The notes beneath the pieces were generated by a model that worked only from the letters and a program-made list of their open reading frames with translations, did no database searches and was not told the origin of the DNA. The translations under genes were made by a program, and so were the position numbers. A DNA stretch of 64,000 nucleotides, taken from NCBI GenBank assembly GCA_010671905.1, contig JAAHII010000001.1, positions 1,736,001 through 1,800,000 of the forward strand, written 5' to 3'. This stretch comes from Leptolyngbya sp. SIOISBB (lineage in GTDB: Bacteria; Cyanobacteriota; Cyanobacteriia; Phormidesmidales; Phormidesmidaceae). This document shows positions 8,996-19,057 of the stretch, piece after piece; position 1 is the first letter of the stretch; each line of letters opens with the position of its first letter.

Positions 8996-9605
8996 CTAGC
9001 ATCTCAGCGTCGCGGGCTGTCTAAACTCCACGTAGGGAAAGGGCTGTTCGGGCATGTCACACTCGAGAAACGGACACAGCTTTTCCCATCCCTCTCCGGC
9101 GCAAATATCAAGAACTAGCAACTTGTGGGGTTGTTGCTGAAAATATTTCAAGACATCGGTACAGTGTTTTTCATAGGTTGCCAGCATATGATCTGAATGA
9201 AAGTCTTGCCGACCAAACACAGTCATTTTCAATAATCGAGTTGTTTCTAACACAGGCATCCAAGCGGCTGGATTGTCAGCTAATTGAAATTGCTGCTCAG
9301 CATAGTTCCAATGGTGTCGGAGAGATCGCAACCAGTGCTCCTGGTGACGTACGGTGAGGATGAACTTACTGTTAGGAAAGAGCTGATCGAGTTGTGAATA
9401 GAAAGGCACAACCGTTAAGTCTGTGATGCCATCGACCTGACGCAAAATTCTGAAGTTGGCATTCGTTGATTGCAGATCTTGAAGCGTCTGCTCATCGGTT
9501 GGATAGTGGGCAACATGCCATCCTAAGGTATTGAGCGCTACCGTTAGGCTTTTTGGTTCCCGTTCTACTCAAGCCGATGCCAAAAACCTTAGAAGTATTG
9601 TCCAC
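8996..9605 (-). pseudogene. Sulfotransferase family gene with a one-base frameshift near its 5' end
   Basis: The longest open part (8996-9445) encodes the C-terminal three-quarters of a cytosolic-type sulfotransferase: LFPNSKFILTVRHQEHWLRSL is the 3'-phosphate-binding segment, and GEGWEKLCPFLECDMPEQPFP is the C-terminal motif. Reading further upstream in another frame gives KVFGIGLSRTGT, the 5'-phosphosulfate (PAPS) loop, preceded by a plausible GTG start at 9605. Joining the two needs removal of one A from the run in ACCAAAAAGCC (about 9558), which yields SRTGTKSLTVALNTLGW as in the family. The product would be about 202 residues. It is a paralogue of the gene at 10917-11540 and shares the GWEKLC-FLE and PEQPFP motifs. 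Either it is recently inactivated or the A-run was misread. Confidence 0.85.
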
Positions 9606-9704
9606 GCTGCGAAAACACCTTCATCAGAAATAATTCTGATTTCAAATAAGCAGAAAATTATTTTTTCGTCAATTTGACTCAGTCTTTAAGTCAGCAAAAA
9701 TCCG

Positions 9705-10688
9705 CTATGAGTGACCATGAATCATCCAATTAGTGATGTCTGACCCCCATCTTTTCTTCATCGAGTGACGATTTTGATGAGCCCACTGATTAATTTTGAC
9801 CATCCACTCTGGACGGAGATAATATTTCCAGCGACAGCGCTGAACAAAAGGCTCTATTGCAGGATAATCGTCTACGAGCGATCGCACCAGTTGTTTTAAG
9901 TAAGGCTGATGATAAATGGGTGGATGAGGCCAAGTATGATGAAGGAAATAAGGTAAGTCATTCGAATCTAATGGTTGATATTTAACCCAGTAATTATACT
10001 TTTCACCCAATAAGTCATATTGATATTGTAGTCTCATCACTGCGACAGCAAGACTCACCTGCTCTCGGAAATACAAATTGCTATCCATTGCCCCAGAGCG
10101 ATCGATCTTGTCAAAGCTATCTAGCCACATACCCGTAAGCTCTGATGCTAATTTAGCATCCACAGCAATCAAACCAGAATTAAAATATGGGGGCTGTAGC
10201 TCTTCAGAAAAGAGGGTTTTGATCCGAGTAGACGGAACTTCCGATGACACGGCTTGATAGATTTTGTCCCAGTTTTTACCAGTAGCCTTGAAAGTAGGTG
10301 CAGCACTAAACGGACTCATGAATTTTCCAATTGGATCAAAATCCTGCAAACAAAGCAAGTCAGAATCCAGGAAAATCAGCTTATCCATTTGCGTAGGTAT
10401 TTGCAAAGAATAAATTTTATTCGTTAGTGGATTGCCTTTCTTATCTCGCGATATTGGATTTTCAAAATACTCGATTCTTACCCCCATTTGTTGAAAGGTA
10501 GTCATCGTTTTTGGTGCAAGTTTTCCCCACTTTTCTTCCGGCAGGGGAACCGCTGCAATCATTTCATAGTTGCAGTCGAGGAATCGTTTAAGAGAAGCGG
10601 CTAGTAAGAGAGATAAGCCTTCGAGATCACCTTGCTGGCAAACAAATACAAAAGCATAGCTTGTTGAATTATTGTTCAGTCCACTCAT
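9705..10688 (-). CDS. Putative glycosyltransferase (GT-A fold, DxD motif)
   Basis: The protein shows the layout of a nucleotide-sugar-dependent GT-A enzyme: an N-terminal Rossmann-like strand (YAFVFVCQQGDLEGLSLLLA), TNKIYSLQIPTQMDKLIFLDSDLLCL with the DSD metal/nucleotide motif near residue 120, PYFNSGLIAVDAKLA, and a C-terminal HHTWPHPPIYHQPYLKQLV region. This resembles GT8-like or related glycan-synthesis enzymes, but the exact family and acceptor are unclear. I start at ATG 10688 (MSGLNNNSTSYAF), giving 327 residues; the frame extends 33 codons further up without a good start. No transmembrane segment is visible. It lies between two paralogous sulfotransferases transcribed in the same direction, which suggests synthesis and sulfation of the same glycan. 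Confidence 0.7.
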   Translation of the reverse strand: MSGLNNNSTSYAFVFVCQQGDLEGLSLLLAASLKRFLDCNYEMIAAVPLPEEKWGKLAPKTMTTFQQMGVRIEYFENPISRDKKGNPLTNKIYSLQIPTQMDKLIFLDSDLLCLQDFDPIGKFMSPFSAAPTFKATGKNWDKIYQAVSSEVPSTRIKTLFSEELQPPYFNSGLIAVDAKLASELTGMWLDSFDKIDRSGAMDSNLYFREQVSLAVAVMRLQYQYDLLGEKYNYWVKYQPLDSNDLPYFLHHTWPHPPIYHQPYLKQLVRSLVDDYPAIEPFVQRCRWKYYLRPEWMVKINQWAHQNRHSMKKRWGSDITNWMIHGHS

Positions 10689-10916
10689 GTTGATATCAAA
10701 AAATATATTTTGACCGATAACGATCCAGGTGCACCTGAAAACCTTAACCTTGACAAGATTGTAGACTGGGGATAAGCCATCCCTCAAATCTCTAGCAGTC
10801 TTATCTCACTGAATAAGGCTGCTTAATCAAGAAGCAAAATCTATCTAGTGAATTATCGAAAGTATTTAAACGCTGCTGTTGTGCAGCACTGAGCCTTAGG
10901 GGTATCCATTTGATGA

Positions 10917-11540
10917 TTAAGCAACATCAATCAGCCGGTTCTTTTTGGCATTAACAGGCTTGGGTTCAGGATAAAAGTCAGTCCGTTTATTGGCATGAGG
11001 AAAAGGCTGCTCTGGAATGGGCAGTTCGAGAAAACTGCAAAGCTTTTCCCAGCCATCCCCGGTAGTAAGATTCATCTCTAAGAAATCATCTTGTCTATTT
11101 TGGAAGTAGCGATAAACGTCATCATGATAGCGATGGTAGGCATCAGTAAACTTCTGTCGATCAAAGGTGACAGTTTCGTATAACATCATTCGTCGCAGAA
11201 TGGCGATATCTCGATCAACCGATGGATATTTTGTATAAATAAACTCTGCCGATGCAAGCCAGTCCTCTAAGTCACGGGTACATAAGACAAATTTTGAACC
11301 CGGATACTTGTAGTCAAGGTATTTGTAGTAAATGACACACCCAGCATCGGAAGCAGCATCCAGGTCTTGTAAGTGCTCTAATCGAGGATTATGTTTAACC
11401 TTCCGATAGCCCAAAATCTTCACAGCTTTGCAAAAAGTTGACGTTCCTGTTCGAGGCAGACCAATATCCCAGACTTTGAATTTTGGGTTAATTTGCTGAT
11501 CCATCTGGGTATTTTGGTTTAGACAGGAGGTCGTATTCAT
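10917..11540 (-). CDS. Sulfotransferase family protein
   Basis: The 207-residue product has the PAPS-binding loop KVWDIGLPRTGTSTFCKAV (residues about 23-41), the 3'-phosphate region YPGSKFVLCTRDLEDWLAS, and the C-terminal GDGWEKLCSFLELPIPEQPFPHANKR. These match the small sulfotransferase family related to PF17784 (recalled). Such enzymes move sulfate from PAPS to hydroxyls of glycans or small molecules. ATG 11540 follows AAGGCC; an internal ATG (residue 13, MDQQINPKFKV) is an alternative start. It is the intact paralogue of the frameshifted gene at 8996-9605, with the glycosyltransferase between them. The substrate cannot be inferred. Confidence 0.85.
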   Translation of the reverse strand: MNTTSCLNQNTQMDQQINPKFKVWDIGLPRTGTSTFCKAVKILGYRKVKHNPRLEHLQDLDAASDAGCVIYYKYLDYKYPGSKFVLCTRDLEDWLASAEFIYTKYPSVDRDIAILRRMMLYETVTFDRQKFTDAYHRYHDDVYRYFQNRQDDFLEMNLTTGDGWEKLCSFLELPIPEQPFPHANKRTDFYPEPKPVNAKKNRLIDVA

Positions 11541-12137
11541 AGGCCTTAACTATAAAACCTTGCTAGATTGGCTGATTTAGGGTTCCCATTTCATCAGAAT
11601 GCTATCAAGATATCTAAACGAGTAGAGCATGATCTAAATGCTTGCCCTTTTTGGGGATGCTTCAGGTTCTGGATTTGAGGTCTTGGGTGCTAAATCTCAG
11701 TAGCTTAATAGTGCCGATATTTCCATCAGCGTGCGCTAGGCACCATCGATGCATCCCAGTTTTACCATCAGTGCTGGCATTTAGCTGCGAAGCCTATGTC
11801 AATCAAGGACTTTAAAAAGTGTCTCAAGCTGGATTTGCCAGATTGGGGTGAGATCGCCGCCATCCAACAACAACCAAAGCCGGCCCCCCGTAATCGCCCT
11901 GTAACTTTATGGCGGATAACTCCTAAATCTTTCTCGTCATCTCAAGAGCCGATCATGCCAAAAAGTATTTATTCAATTGTTCAAGCCTAATGTTATTGAG
12001 GAGATTTTACAAGGTCCTTAAGTGTAGTTATTGAAGTGATTTTGTCGCCAAATCATCTGACTTTCTAAGAGCTTTGCCGACTCTATCTATTAAGAGATTT
12101 TTCAATCACTTTCAAACAAAAATAAGATTAATTATCT
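11541..12137. other. Intergenic region, AT-rich, no firm gene
   Basis: This 597-bp region separates the leftward sulfotransferase from the rightward ABC transporter and should carry both promoters. A 64-codon frame at 11796-11990 (MSIKDFKKCLKLDLPDWGEI...) has no clear ribosome-binding site and no recognised family; its frame stays open upstream of the ATG, so it may be a relic of a longer gene. Confidence 0.45.
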
Positions 12138-13961
12138 ATGCCCTCCCTGCCTAAAGATTCCTTGAAACGTCGCTTTTGGGTGACCCTATCAACTACACCC
12201 AAACTGCTGCGCTTGGTTTGGCAGGCGGCGCCTCGATGGCTACTAGTATCTGTGAGTGCGACTGTGGTGGCGGCTTTACTGCCCGTTGCCTGGCTCTATA
12301 TTAATAAGTTAATCATTGATGCCTTAGCGACTAGCCTCAGTAGTCAGTCGATCGCTTGGCAATCATTAGCCCTACTCGTCAGTCTCCGATTCGCATTAGC
12401 AATTTTCAAGGCAGGTTTAGAAAATCTGCGACCTTATATTGCCCTGGTGATTAGCGATCGCTTTTCTCTGTATGCCAATCAGCAACTGCTCAGGCAAGCC
12501 ATTCGCTTAGATTTAGAACACTACGAATCATCGCAATTTCATGAGTCGCTGAGTCGAGCCATGCAAAGTGGTAGCAGTTATCCGGTGCGGGCGTTTAATA
12601 ATTTCACGATGATTTTAGGACAGTTGATTAACCTGCTGGGGGTCTTAGGTCTCCTATTGCAGTTTAATCCGGTGATGGTCGGTCTTTTATTTCTCACCTC
12701 TTTACCGCCGCTGAAGATCGGTGTTGCTTATTCCAATAAGGGTTTCTCCTTAATGCGTAAGCAAACACTCAACAACCGTGTCGCGTCGTATTTCCAAGGT
12801 TTGCTAACCCAGCAACAAATGGCAAAGGAAGTCCGACTTTATGGGCTGGGTAGCTATCTCATGGAGCAGTGGTATCGCATTAGTCGGGAACATCATCGCA
12901 AGATGAGTCGGCTGATGTTACAGCGAACGAGCGCTCGATTTGCGGTGGGGTTGGTGCCGAGTTTAGGATTTTATGGAGCCTATATTTGGGTCATTATTCA
13001 AACGGTTAGATCGCAAATCACGTTAGGTGATTTCACCATGTATGCGGGGGCATTTTCGCAGTCGCAGAGTTTATTAGCCAACCTTGTAGAGAATGTTTCT
13101 ACCGCCTACGAGGCCAATCTTTATGTGACCCAATATCTGGATTTTTTGGAATTAAAGCCCACGATTACGAGTCCGATACAGGCGGTGCCGTTTCCCCCGG
13201 TTTTGAAAACTGGGATTTGTTTTCAACAGGTGAGTTTCACCTATCCTCAGGCTGAGCGGCCAACACTGCGTGATATTAATCTCACCATTTATCCAGGGGA
13301 GAGTGTTGCCTTAGTCGGGGTCAACGGGGTGGGAAAAACGACTCTCGTCAAACTCCTGACTCGTCTCTATGGACCTAGTACGGGTCGCATCACAATTGAC
13401 GGGTATGCCTTAGAGGCTTTTGATTTAGATGAACTGCGGCAGCAAATTGCAGTTTTATTTCAAGATTTTGCGCATTACAAACTCAGTGTGGCCGAAAATA
13501 TTGGGCTGGGCGATGTCGCGGCTATGGCCGATCGCGAACGGATTATCCAGGCGGCGCGAGCAGCTGGGGCAGATGATTGGATTCAAACGTTGCCGAATGG
13601 CTACGATACTAAGCTCGGCAACTTATTTCCCAAAGGGCAACAATTGTCAGGCGGACAATGGCAAAAGTTAGGATTGGCGAGAGCCTTTATGAGTCGGGCA
13701 CCCATTTTGATTTTGGACGAGCCGACAGCGGCGATGGATGCGATCGCGGAAATGGAATTGTTTGAACGGTTTAAAAACCTGACTCAGGGGCGAACGACGC
13801 TATTTACCAGCCACCGATTTTCCTCGGTGCGATTGGCCGATCGCGTGATCGTATTAGATCAGGGACGAGTGCTGGAACTCGGTAACCACGACGAGCTGAT
13901 GCAGCAAGATGGATTGTATGCCCATATGTTTCGATTGCAGGCCGAGGGGTATCAACTTTAA
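12138..13961 (+). CDS. ABC exporter, fused permease and ATPase (607 aa half-transporter)
   Basis: The N-terminal half (about residues 20-330) is a six-helix ABC exporter membrane domain, with hydrophobic segments near WLLVSVSATVVAALLPVAWL, IALVISDRFSLY, LINLLGVLGLLL and VGLVPSLGFYGAYIWVII. The C-terminal half is a complete nucleotide-binding domain: Walker A GVNGVGKTTLVKLL, Q-loop VLFQDFAHY, signature LSGGQWQKLGLARA, Walker B APILILDEPTAAMD, and the switch histidine in FTSHRFSS. It would work as a homodimer or heterodimer. No signal sequence or peptidase domain is present, so it is not a bacteriocin-type processing exporter. Its position beside glycan-modifying genes hints at export of a lipid or glycan product, but that is inference only. 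No partner half-transporter is adjacent. Confidence 0.93.
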   Translation: MPSLPKDSLKRRFWVTLSTTPKLLRLVWQAAPRWLLVSVSATVVAALLPVAWLYINKLIIDALATSLSSQSIAWQSLALLVSLRFALAIFKAGLENLRPYIALVISDRFSLYANQQLLRQAIRLDLEHYESSQFHESLSRAMQSGSSYPVRAFNNFTMILGQLINLLGVLGLLLQFNPVMVGLLFLTSLPPLKIGVAYSNKGFSLMRKQTLNNRVASYFQGLLTQQQMAKEVRLYGLGSYLMEQWYRISREHHRKMSRLMLQRTSARFAVGLVPSLGFYGAYIWVIIQTVRSQITLGDFTMYAGAFSQSQSLLANLVENVSTAYEANLYVTQYLDFLELKPTITSPIQAVPFPPVLKTGICFQQVSFTYPQAERPTLRDINLTIYPGESVALVGVNGVGKTTLVKLLTRLYGPSTGRITIDGYALEAFDLDELRQQIAVLFQDFAHYKLSVAENIGLGDVAAMADRERIIQAARAAGADDWIQTLPNGYDTKLGNLFPKGQQLSGGQWQKLGLARAFMSRAPILILDEPTAAMDAIAEMELFERFKNLTQGRTTLFTSHRFSSVRLADRVIVLDQGRVLELGNHDELMQQDGLYAHMFRLQAEGYQL

Positions 13962-14289
13962 GCTGGCTTCCGGCTCTCTGCCTCACTCGCTTCCGATCTT
14001 GGCATTTCGAATGCTGTTCGGCGATCGCTGATGTCACACCAGGCAGTGGCCACCAAGCAGGTTACTAAAAAGATGCCTGGTCAACGCACCTCCATGAGCT
14101 CATCACTTGGCTGCATAACAGGCCTCAAATACAAGGGATGACATTTCATCGAAAGCAAATCGCAGCCAGGGTTTCGATAGAATGCCTATGTCATCGTGCT
14201 ATGCCGACCGATAGGGTGAGCTATCACATCGATCAGGGGTGGCTGAGAGCCGATTTATTTTGAGCCGCAAACTCAAGCAATAAAACCTA
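13962..14289. other. Intergenic region, no gene seen
   Basis: These 328 bp between the ABC exporter and the LysE-type gene contain no convincing coding frame, terminator hairpin or repeat. Confidence 0.5.
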
Positions 14290-14907
14290 ATGAATATTCT
14301 GGACACCCTCGCTCTTTTTGCAATCATGCTTACCTTGGCGGCGATTCCCAGTACCAGCGTTGCTCTGGTCGTGACTCGTTCTGCCACCTCAGGTTTATGG
14401 CATGGTACCGCAGTTGCAGTTGGCATTGTCTTAGGCGATCTCATCTTTGCCCTATTAGCGATTCTGGGCTTGACAGCTCTCTCGGAAATTATGGGGACCC
14501 TTTTCCTATTGATTCGATACGCCGCAGGGATCTACCTGATCTGGTTTGGTATCAACCTGATCAAGAGCCGCAATCAGACCATCCAATTGAAGCGTTCGCC
14601 CTCAACTGGTGGTCTGGTAGCCAGCTTCTTGACCGGTTTATTGGTCACATTGGGGGATGTAAAAGCGATTTTTTTCTACGCCAGTCTTTTTCCAACCTTT
14701 TTAGAGCTTTCAACCTTGAGCTACGCGGAGATCGCCCAGGTGTTTGGGGTCATTATTGTGACTGTGGGAGGCGTGAAGCTGACTTATGCAGTTCTCGCTA
14801 AAAAAGTAGCCAAAATCGCGCTCCCATTCTCAATCGCCAAACAGGCAAAGGTCGCTTCTGGGAGTTTGATGATTGGCTCCGGCACTTATCTGATTGTTAG
14901 AAGTTGA
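14290..14907 (+). CDS. LysE/RhtB-family amino-acid exporter
   Basis: The 205-residue protein is almost entirely hydrophobic with about six transmembrane helices. The N-terminal signature of the family is visible: LTLAAIPSTSVALVVTRSATSGLWHGTAVAVGIVLGDLIF corresponds to the G-P-x-x-x-x-V-x4-(S/T)-x2-G-x3-G motif, although the usual GPN is here IPS. Later segments (LIRYAAGIYLIWFGINLIKS; GDVKAIFFYASLFPTF) match the RhtB pattern. Such proteins export amino acids or homoserine-like compounds across the inner membrane. It stands alone with no regulator beside it. Substrate unknown. Confidence 0.88.
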   Translation: MNILDTLALFAIMLTLAAIPSTSVALVVTRSATSGLWHGTAVAVGIVLGDLIFALLAILGLTALSEIMGTLFLLIRYAAGIYLIWFGINLIKSRNQTIQLKRSPSTGGLVASFLTGLLVTLGDVKAIFFYASLFPTFLELSTLSYAEIAQVFGVIIVTVGGVKLTYAVLAKKVAKIALPFSIAKQAKVASGSLMIGSGTYLIVRS

Positions 14908-15105
14908 TGCTGTCCTGCTAATGGCAAAGTGTTGAATAGCTCACACCTCGGCGCAGCGGACAGTCGCAATTATCTGGTTGGATGCCGAGACTCCTTGCCG
15001 CCACTTATCTTGTTCGTTCATTCAGTCGTGACGGTAATGGTCTGGGCAAGCATTGGGACAAGACGATTCGCGATCGCCACCATCCCAAACGCACTCCTCC
15101 CGAGA

Positions 15106-17649
15106 TTAAGTCAAAATTGCACCGCCCATCAGCTTTTCGTAACGTCGCTGTAACTCTTGGCGTAAGACGGGAAACTGGGTAAGTTCCGGGTCATCATTGA
15201 TCAGAGATTCAGCAGCTTTGCGGGCAATGGAGAGGGCATCCTGATCCGCGACGAGACTAGCGAGGGCGAAGTCTGGCAAGCCCGACTGGCGGGTACCGAG
15301 CACTTGACCGGGGCCGCGAAAGCGCATGTCCATTTCAGAGATAAAGAAGCCATCTTGGGATTCTTCCAGCACCTTGAGACGCTGTAAAGCCACATCATTG
15401 CGGGTGCTACTCATCAGCAGGCAAAAAGACTGGTCGGCTCCTCGACCAACCCGGCCCCGTAGCTGGTGTAGTTGGGAAAGACCAAATCGTTCGGCATGCT
15501 CAATCAGCATCACCGAGGCGTTGGGCACGTCTACCCCCACTTCCACCACCGTCGTGGAAACGAGAATGTGGGTATGCCCATCGCGAAACTGACTGATGGC
15601 CTCATCCTTCTCCGCAGAGGACATGCGCCCGTGGAGCAGACCAACCTTGAATTCAGCAAAGATAACCTCTTGCAGGCGCTGGTGTTCATCAATCGCTGAT
15701 CGTAAATCCAGCTTCTCCGACTCTTCCACTAGCGGCAGCACAATGTAGACCTGACGGCCCTGAGCAATTTCGCGGCGGATGAGGTCGTAGGCATGGTTGC
15801 GATCGCGCCCTCGCAGCAAGGTTGTTTTAATCGCCTTGCGTCCTGGCGGGAGTTCATCAATCTGGCTCACTTCCAAATCGCCATGCAGGGTCAGCGCCAA
15901 AGTCCGGGGAATCGGGGTTGCCGTCAGGGTTAACACGTGGGGATTGTCGCCTTTGCGCTGAAGTCGCGCTCGCTGCTGTACGCCAAATCGATGTTGCTCA
16001 TCGATCGCTACGAGCCCCAACCGCTGGAACTGTACCGGATCTTCAATCAGTGCGTGAGTACCCACCAGCAGCGGCAGTTCTCCCGTCAACAGTTCGCTGT
16101 GAATCTGTTTCCGCTTGGCCGTGCGTGTGGAGCCCGTCAGCAGCTCCACCGGCAAATTCAGCGCGTTGAACCAGCCCACCAGCTTGCGATAATGCTGCTC
16201 TGCCAAGACTTCGGTCGGCGCCATCAGCGCGGCCTGATAGCCTGCTTGAATTGCGGCTAAAATCGCCACCACCGCCACCACCGTCTTCCCGGAGCCCACA
16301 TCCCCCTGCACCAGCCGATTCATCGGCGTCGGTTCCTGAATATCAGTCAAAATTTCGTTTACGACTCGCTGTTGCGCCCCGGTAAAGGCAAAGGGCAGAT
16401 TTTCGTAGAACTGATCGATCAGCGCTCCGGTCGGTGGCAAAATGACCGATGTGGCCTGTTGCCGCCGTTCCTGCCGTCGCCGCAACAGTCCTAGCTGTAG
16501 GTAAAAGAATTCATCAAAGACCAGACGGTGACGGGCTTCTTGCAACCCTTCTTCGTCTTTAGGGAAGTGGATGTGGGCGATCGCAACGGGCAATTGTACT
16601 AGCCCGAACTCCTGCCGCATCGCCTCGGGTAAAGGATCGACTAGATCAAGGGCCGCAGGCAGGGCCGACGCGATGGCCCGCCGCACCAGCATGGCCCCCA
16701 CCCCTTCCGTCAGCGGGTACACTGGCACGATCCGGCCCACCGTCAGTGACTCCGGATCGCCATCTGGCCCATCCAGCACTTCCAAGTCAGGGCTGTCGAG
16801 GGTGATGCCATACTTGTTCTTTTTCACCAAACCGGATGCCGCCACAATGGCCCCGGTGGGGTACTTCCGCTTTTGTCCCTGCTGCCAACCCGCATTGCGA
16901 AATCGCTTGCCGGGCCAAAACTTGGTGATACGAATTTGCCCGGTGGGGTCTTTTAGCACCAGTTCTTGAATCGTCAGGTTGGGATTTTTGGGACTGCTGA
17001 AGCAGCTCGATCGCGCCACCGAACCCACTAGCGTAACTGTTTCCCCTGGTTTCAACTCTCGAATGGCGACCTGCTGAGCGTAGTTGATGTAGTCACGGGG
17101 ATAGTAGTGCAGCAAATCCAACGCGGTGAAGATACCCAACTTGGCTAAGCGCTCCGCATTCTTGGGGCCAACCCCTTTGAGATACGTGACAGGCTGTTCT
17201 AATGGCGACGTATTGCCTCGAAATACAGTGGTGGTCGAGGCCGTTTGAGACACTTTCTCGACCTGCTGTTTGCCTACACCTTTGCCCTTCTTCGTGGCGG
17301 ATTTAGGAGCTGCGGGGGAAGCAGTCGCCACCTCTTTAGCAGTCGGTTTAGCCCGCTCCAGCGTCTTTTGGGTTTCGTAAATCGTTTTGCGGGTCTCGGC
17401 TACGAGATACTGTCGAGCGGCAAAGCTCATCTCGCCATAGCGACCATAGTCTGCTGCCAGCGATCGCCACACTCCCTGCTTCTCCTCAGGTAAAGGTTCC
17501 GGCGGCGACGACAACTCCCCCCGCAAAAACTCACTAAACCGCTGCTGATGCCCTGCCAAATCATTGAAACCGCGATCGGCTTCGACCATCAAAGCTCGCT
17601 GCAACCGGCTCCAATCAGGCGTTTTCTCAATAGGGGACACTTCGCTCAT
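15106..17649 (-). CDS. recG: ATP-dependent DNA helicase RecG
   Basis: RecG remodels stalled replication forks and branch-migrates Holliday junctions. The 847-residue protein has a long cyanobacterial N-terminal extension (to about residue 160, with a Pro/Ala/Lys-rich linker), a wedge OB-fold domain starting LEQPVTYLKGVGPKNAERL, and helicase domains with Walker A QGDVGSGKTVVA, the DEQH box (VAIDEQHRFGVQQR), TATPIPRTL, and the motif VI region HQLRGRVGRGADQSFC. ATG 17649 (MSEVSPIEKT) is preferred over an upstream in-frame start at 17682. A diverged partial copy of the N-terminal linker region lies about 3.4 kb away at 20590-20838, which makes the linker part of this gene a repeat in the window. 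Confidence 0.97.
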   Translation of the reverse strand: MSEVSPIEKTPDWSRLQRALMVEADRGFNDLAGHQQRFSEFLRGELSSPPEPLPEEKQGVWRSLAADYGRYGEMSFAARQYLVAETRKTIYETQKTLERAKPTAKEVATASPAAPKSATKKGKGVGKQQVEKVSQTASTTTVFRGNTSPLEQPVTYLKGVGPKNAERLAKLGIFTALDLLHYYPRDYINYAQQVAIRELKPGETVTLVGSVARSSCFSSPKNPNLTIQELVLKDPTGQIRITKFWPGKRFRNAGWQQGQKRKYPTGAIVAASGLVKKNKYGITLDSPDLEVLDGPDGDPESLTVGRIVPVYPLTEGVGAMLVRRAIASALPAALDLVDPLPEAMRQEFGLVQLPVAIAHIHFPKDEEGLQEARHRLVFDEFFYLQLGLLRRRQERRQQATSVILPPTGALIDQFYENLPFAFTGAQQRVVNEILTDIQEPTPMNRLVQGDVGSGKTVVAVVAILAAIQAGYQAALMAPTEVLAEQHYRKLVGWFNALNLPVELLTGSTRTAKRKQIHSELLTGELPLLVGTHALIEDPVQFQRLGLVAIDEQHRFGVQQRARLQRKGDNPHVLTLTATPIPRTLALTLHGDLEVSQIDELPPGRKAIKTTLLRGRDRNHAYDLIRREIAQGRQVYIVLPLVEESEKLDLRSAIDEHQRLQEVIFAEFKVGLLHGRMSSAEKDEAISQFRDGHTHILVSTTVVEVGVDVPNASVMLIEHAERFGLSQLHQLRGRVGRGADQSFCLLMSSTRNDVALQRLKVLEESQDGFFISEMDMRFRGPGQVLGTRQSGLPDFALASLVADQDALSIARKAAESLINDDPELTQFPVLRQELQRRYEKLMGGAILT

Positions 17650-17987
17650 GGGTTGGCAGGCAGGGCTTCTCAGCGTCAGCATTCCTCTCGATAACGTTTA
17701 GGATTCTAGCCTAAGCGAGAGTGACCTAATCATGACTTCATAAATGCTCGATTGCCCGCAGTAAGAATGACAAATTCACCTTCCGTCATCCATGCTTACT
17801 AAGAAAAACCAGCGCCTATGCAGAGACATTCAATCCATCTTCGCAATGCAATTGTACTATACGAACTACTAGCCACCTTTCTGCATGATGGGGAAAAAAT
17901 AGAGTGAAAGCAATCAGCCTATTCACTTCATTTCAAATAGATATACTACGACTGTCAATCTAATCAGAGTTAGACTTCGGAAGCAAG
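17650..17987. other. Intergenic region upstream of recG
   Basis: These 338 bp lie between divergent recG and the orphan gene at 17988. No gene is seen; the part nearest 17988 is AT-rich and probably holds its promoter. Confidence 0.5.
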
Positions 17988-18446
17988 ATGCCAACAACTG
18001 AAATCATTTCAGTCAATGCTGGATATGGACCGCACACACCGAAACTGGAAATCTATGCCCAACGTTGTGATAGTTTTCTCAGATCTGATCGAGGTTTATT
18101 TCAGGAAACCTTAGATGAATTGGATGGAACAATGATCCATCTTGGACATTATGACAATGAAAATCCCAATGAGCCATTCTGGTTTTGTGGCCACGATCTT
18201 GAATATCCAATTGAAAGTGATGGGAACCACATTAGATACGATGAGAGGGCTCTTGAAGAATTGACTTTACTGCTACAAATCATGCAGGATTCTTCACCCT
18301 GTAACCACGTCATCTTTCTCACAGACTTTCAATTTGGTCCCGAGCAATCAGAGATACGACATTTGAGGTCGATAGACGATTTTATTGAGTTAAGTAAAGC
18401 AGGAAGAATAAGATTCAACACTCTTTACCATATCAAACCCGACTAG
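17988..18446 (+). CDS. Hypothetical protein, 152 aa, AT-rich orphan
   Basis: The frame starts MPTTEIISVNAGYGPHTPKLEIYAQ and ends YHIKPD. It encodes an acidic, soluble protein with aromatic residues (NEPFWFCGHDLEYPIE, CNHVIFLTDFQFGPEQ) and no membrane segment or known motif. Base composition is clearly AT-richer than recG, and HIP1 sites are absent, which suggests recent acquisition. The size and acidity are reminiscent of immunity or SMI1-like proteins, but I see no toxin partner, so this is only a thought. It is flanked by gene-free DNA on both sides. Confidence 0.55.
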   Translation: MPTTEIISVNAGYGPHTPKLEIYAQRCDSFLRSDRGLFQETLDELDGTMIHLGHYDNENPNEPFWFCGHDLEYPIESDGNHIRYDERALEELTLLLQIMQDSSPCNHVIFLTDFQFGPEQSEIRHLRSIDDFIELSKAGRIRFNTLYHIKPD

Positions 18447-19057
18447 TAAAAAATAGTTCGACAAGTCATCTTGCAGGCTGGTTTCTGGGAAGAGAAGCCA
18501 ATAGTCACAAGCCTTTCATACCTAACTAGGGTATTGAAGTGTATTTGAAGGCTAAAGCATTGAGCTTCATTGAAAATGGCTTCACACCACTCAATTGCTT
18601 TGCTAGCTACTTTTGACTAATTGTGACGTTGTGCAACGGCACAATTCTTGGTAGATCGAAAACGTCAGCATCCATCAAAAATTAAATTCTCGAACTTCGG
18701 GAATCCGAGCAGGGCATCAAGAAAATCATTACAAAACTTAGTGCCAATGTCAGCGTCATGCAGCGGACTGTTCATGAAAAATCGGTGCAGACAGATGCTT
18801 TAATCACAAATATTACTTCAGAGTAGGTAAGGTACTTTTAAGCCATCTAGGATTATCTGTGAGAGAATATCGCCTTCTCCCTCGGTTGGTTCAAATCTGT
18901 CTTCTATTACCTCATAAATTCCTCATGTTTCTAAGGCAAACTTAGAATCAAAAATAGTATACGGTTTAGTTGCGCAAGCGTTATACGCCAGCGGTTTAAA
19001 ACTTGAGCTGCCAGTTAAACCCTATTCATTCAGATCCTAATTTATGGGAGGCTTCCT
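18447..19057. other. Intergenic region, AT-rich, no gene seen
   Basis: This 611-bp region follows the orphan gene and precedes the flavoprotein gene. At 18687-18703 there is a perfect inverted repeat of TTCTCGA/TCGGGAA half-sites around ACT (allowing T/C), resembling the half-site of the motif seen at five promoters elsewhere in the window, but in inverted arrangement and about 350 bp from the next start codon. Confidence 0.45.

Noticed and set aside
18687-18703. TTCTCGA-ACT-TCGGGAA as another copy of the promoter motif
   Set aside because: The half-sites are inverted, not direct, and it is about 350 bp from any start codon.
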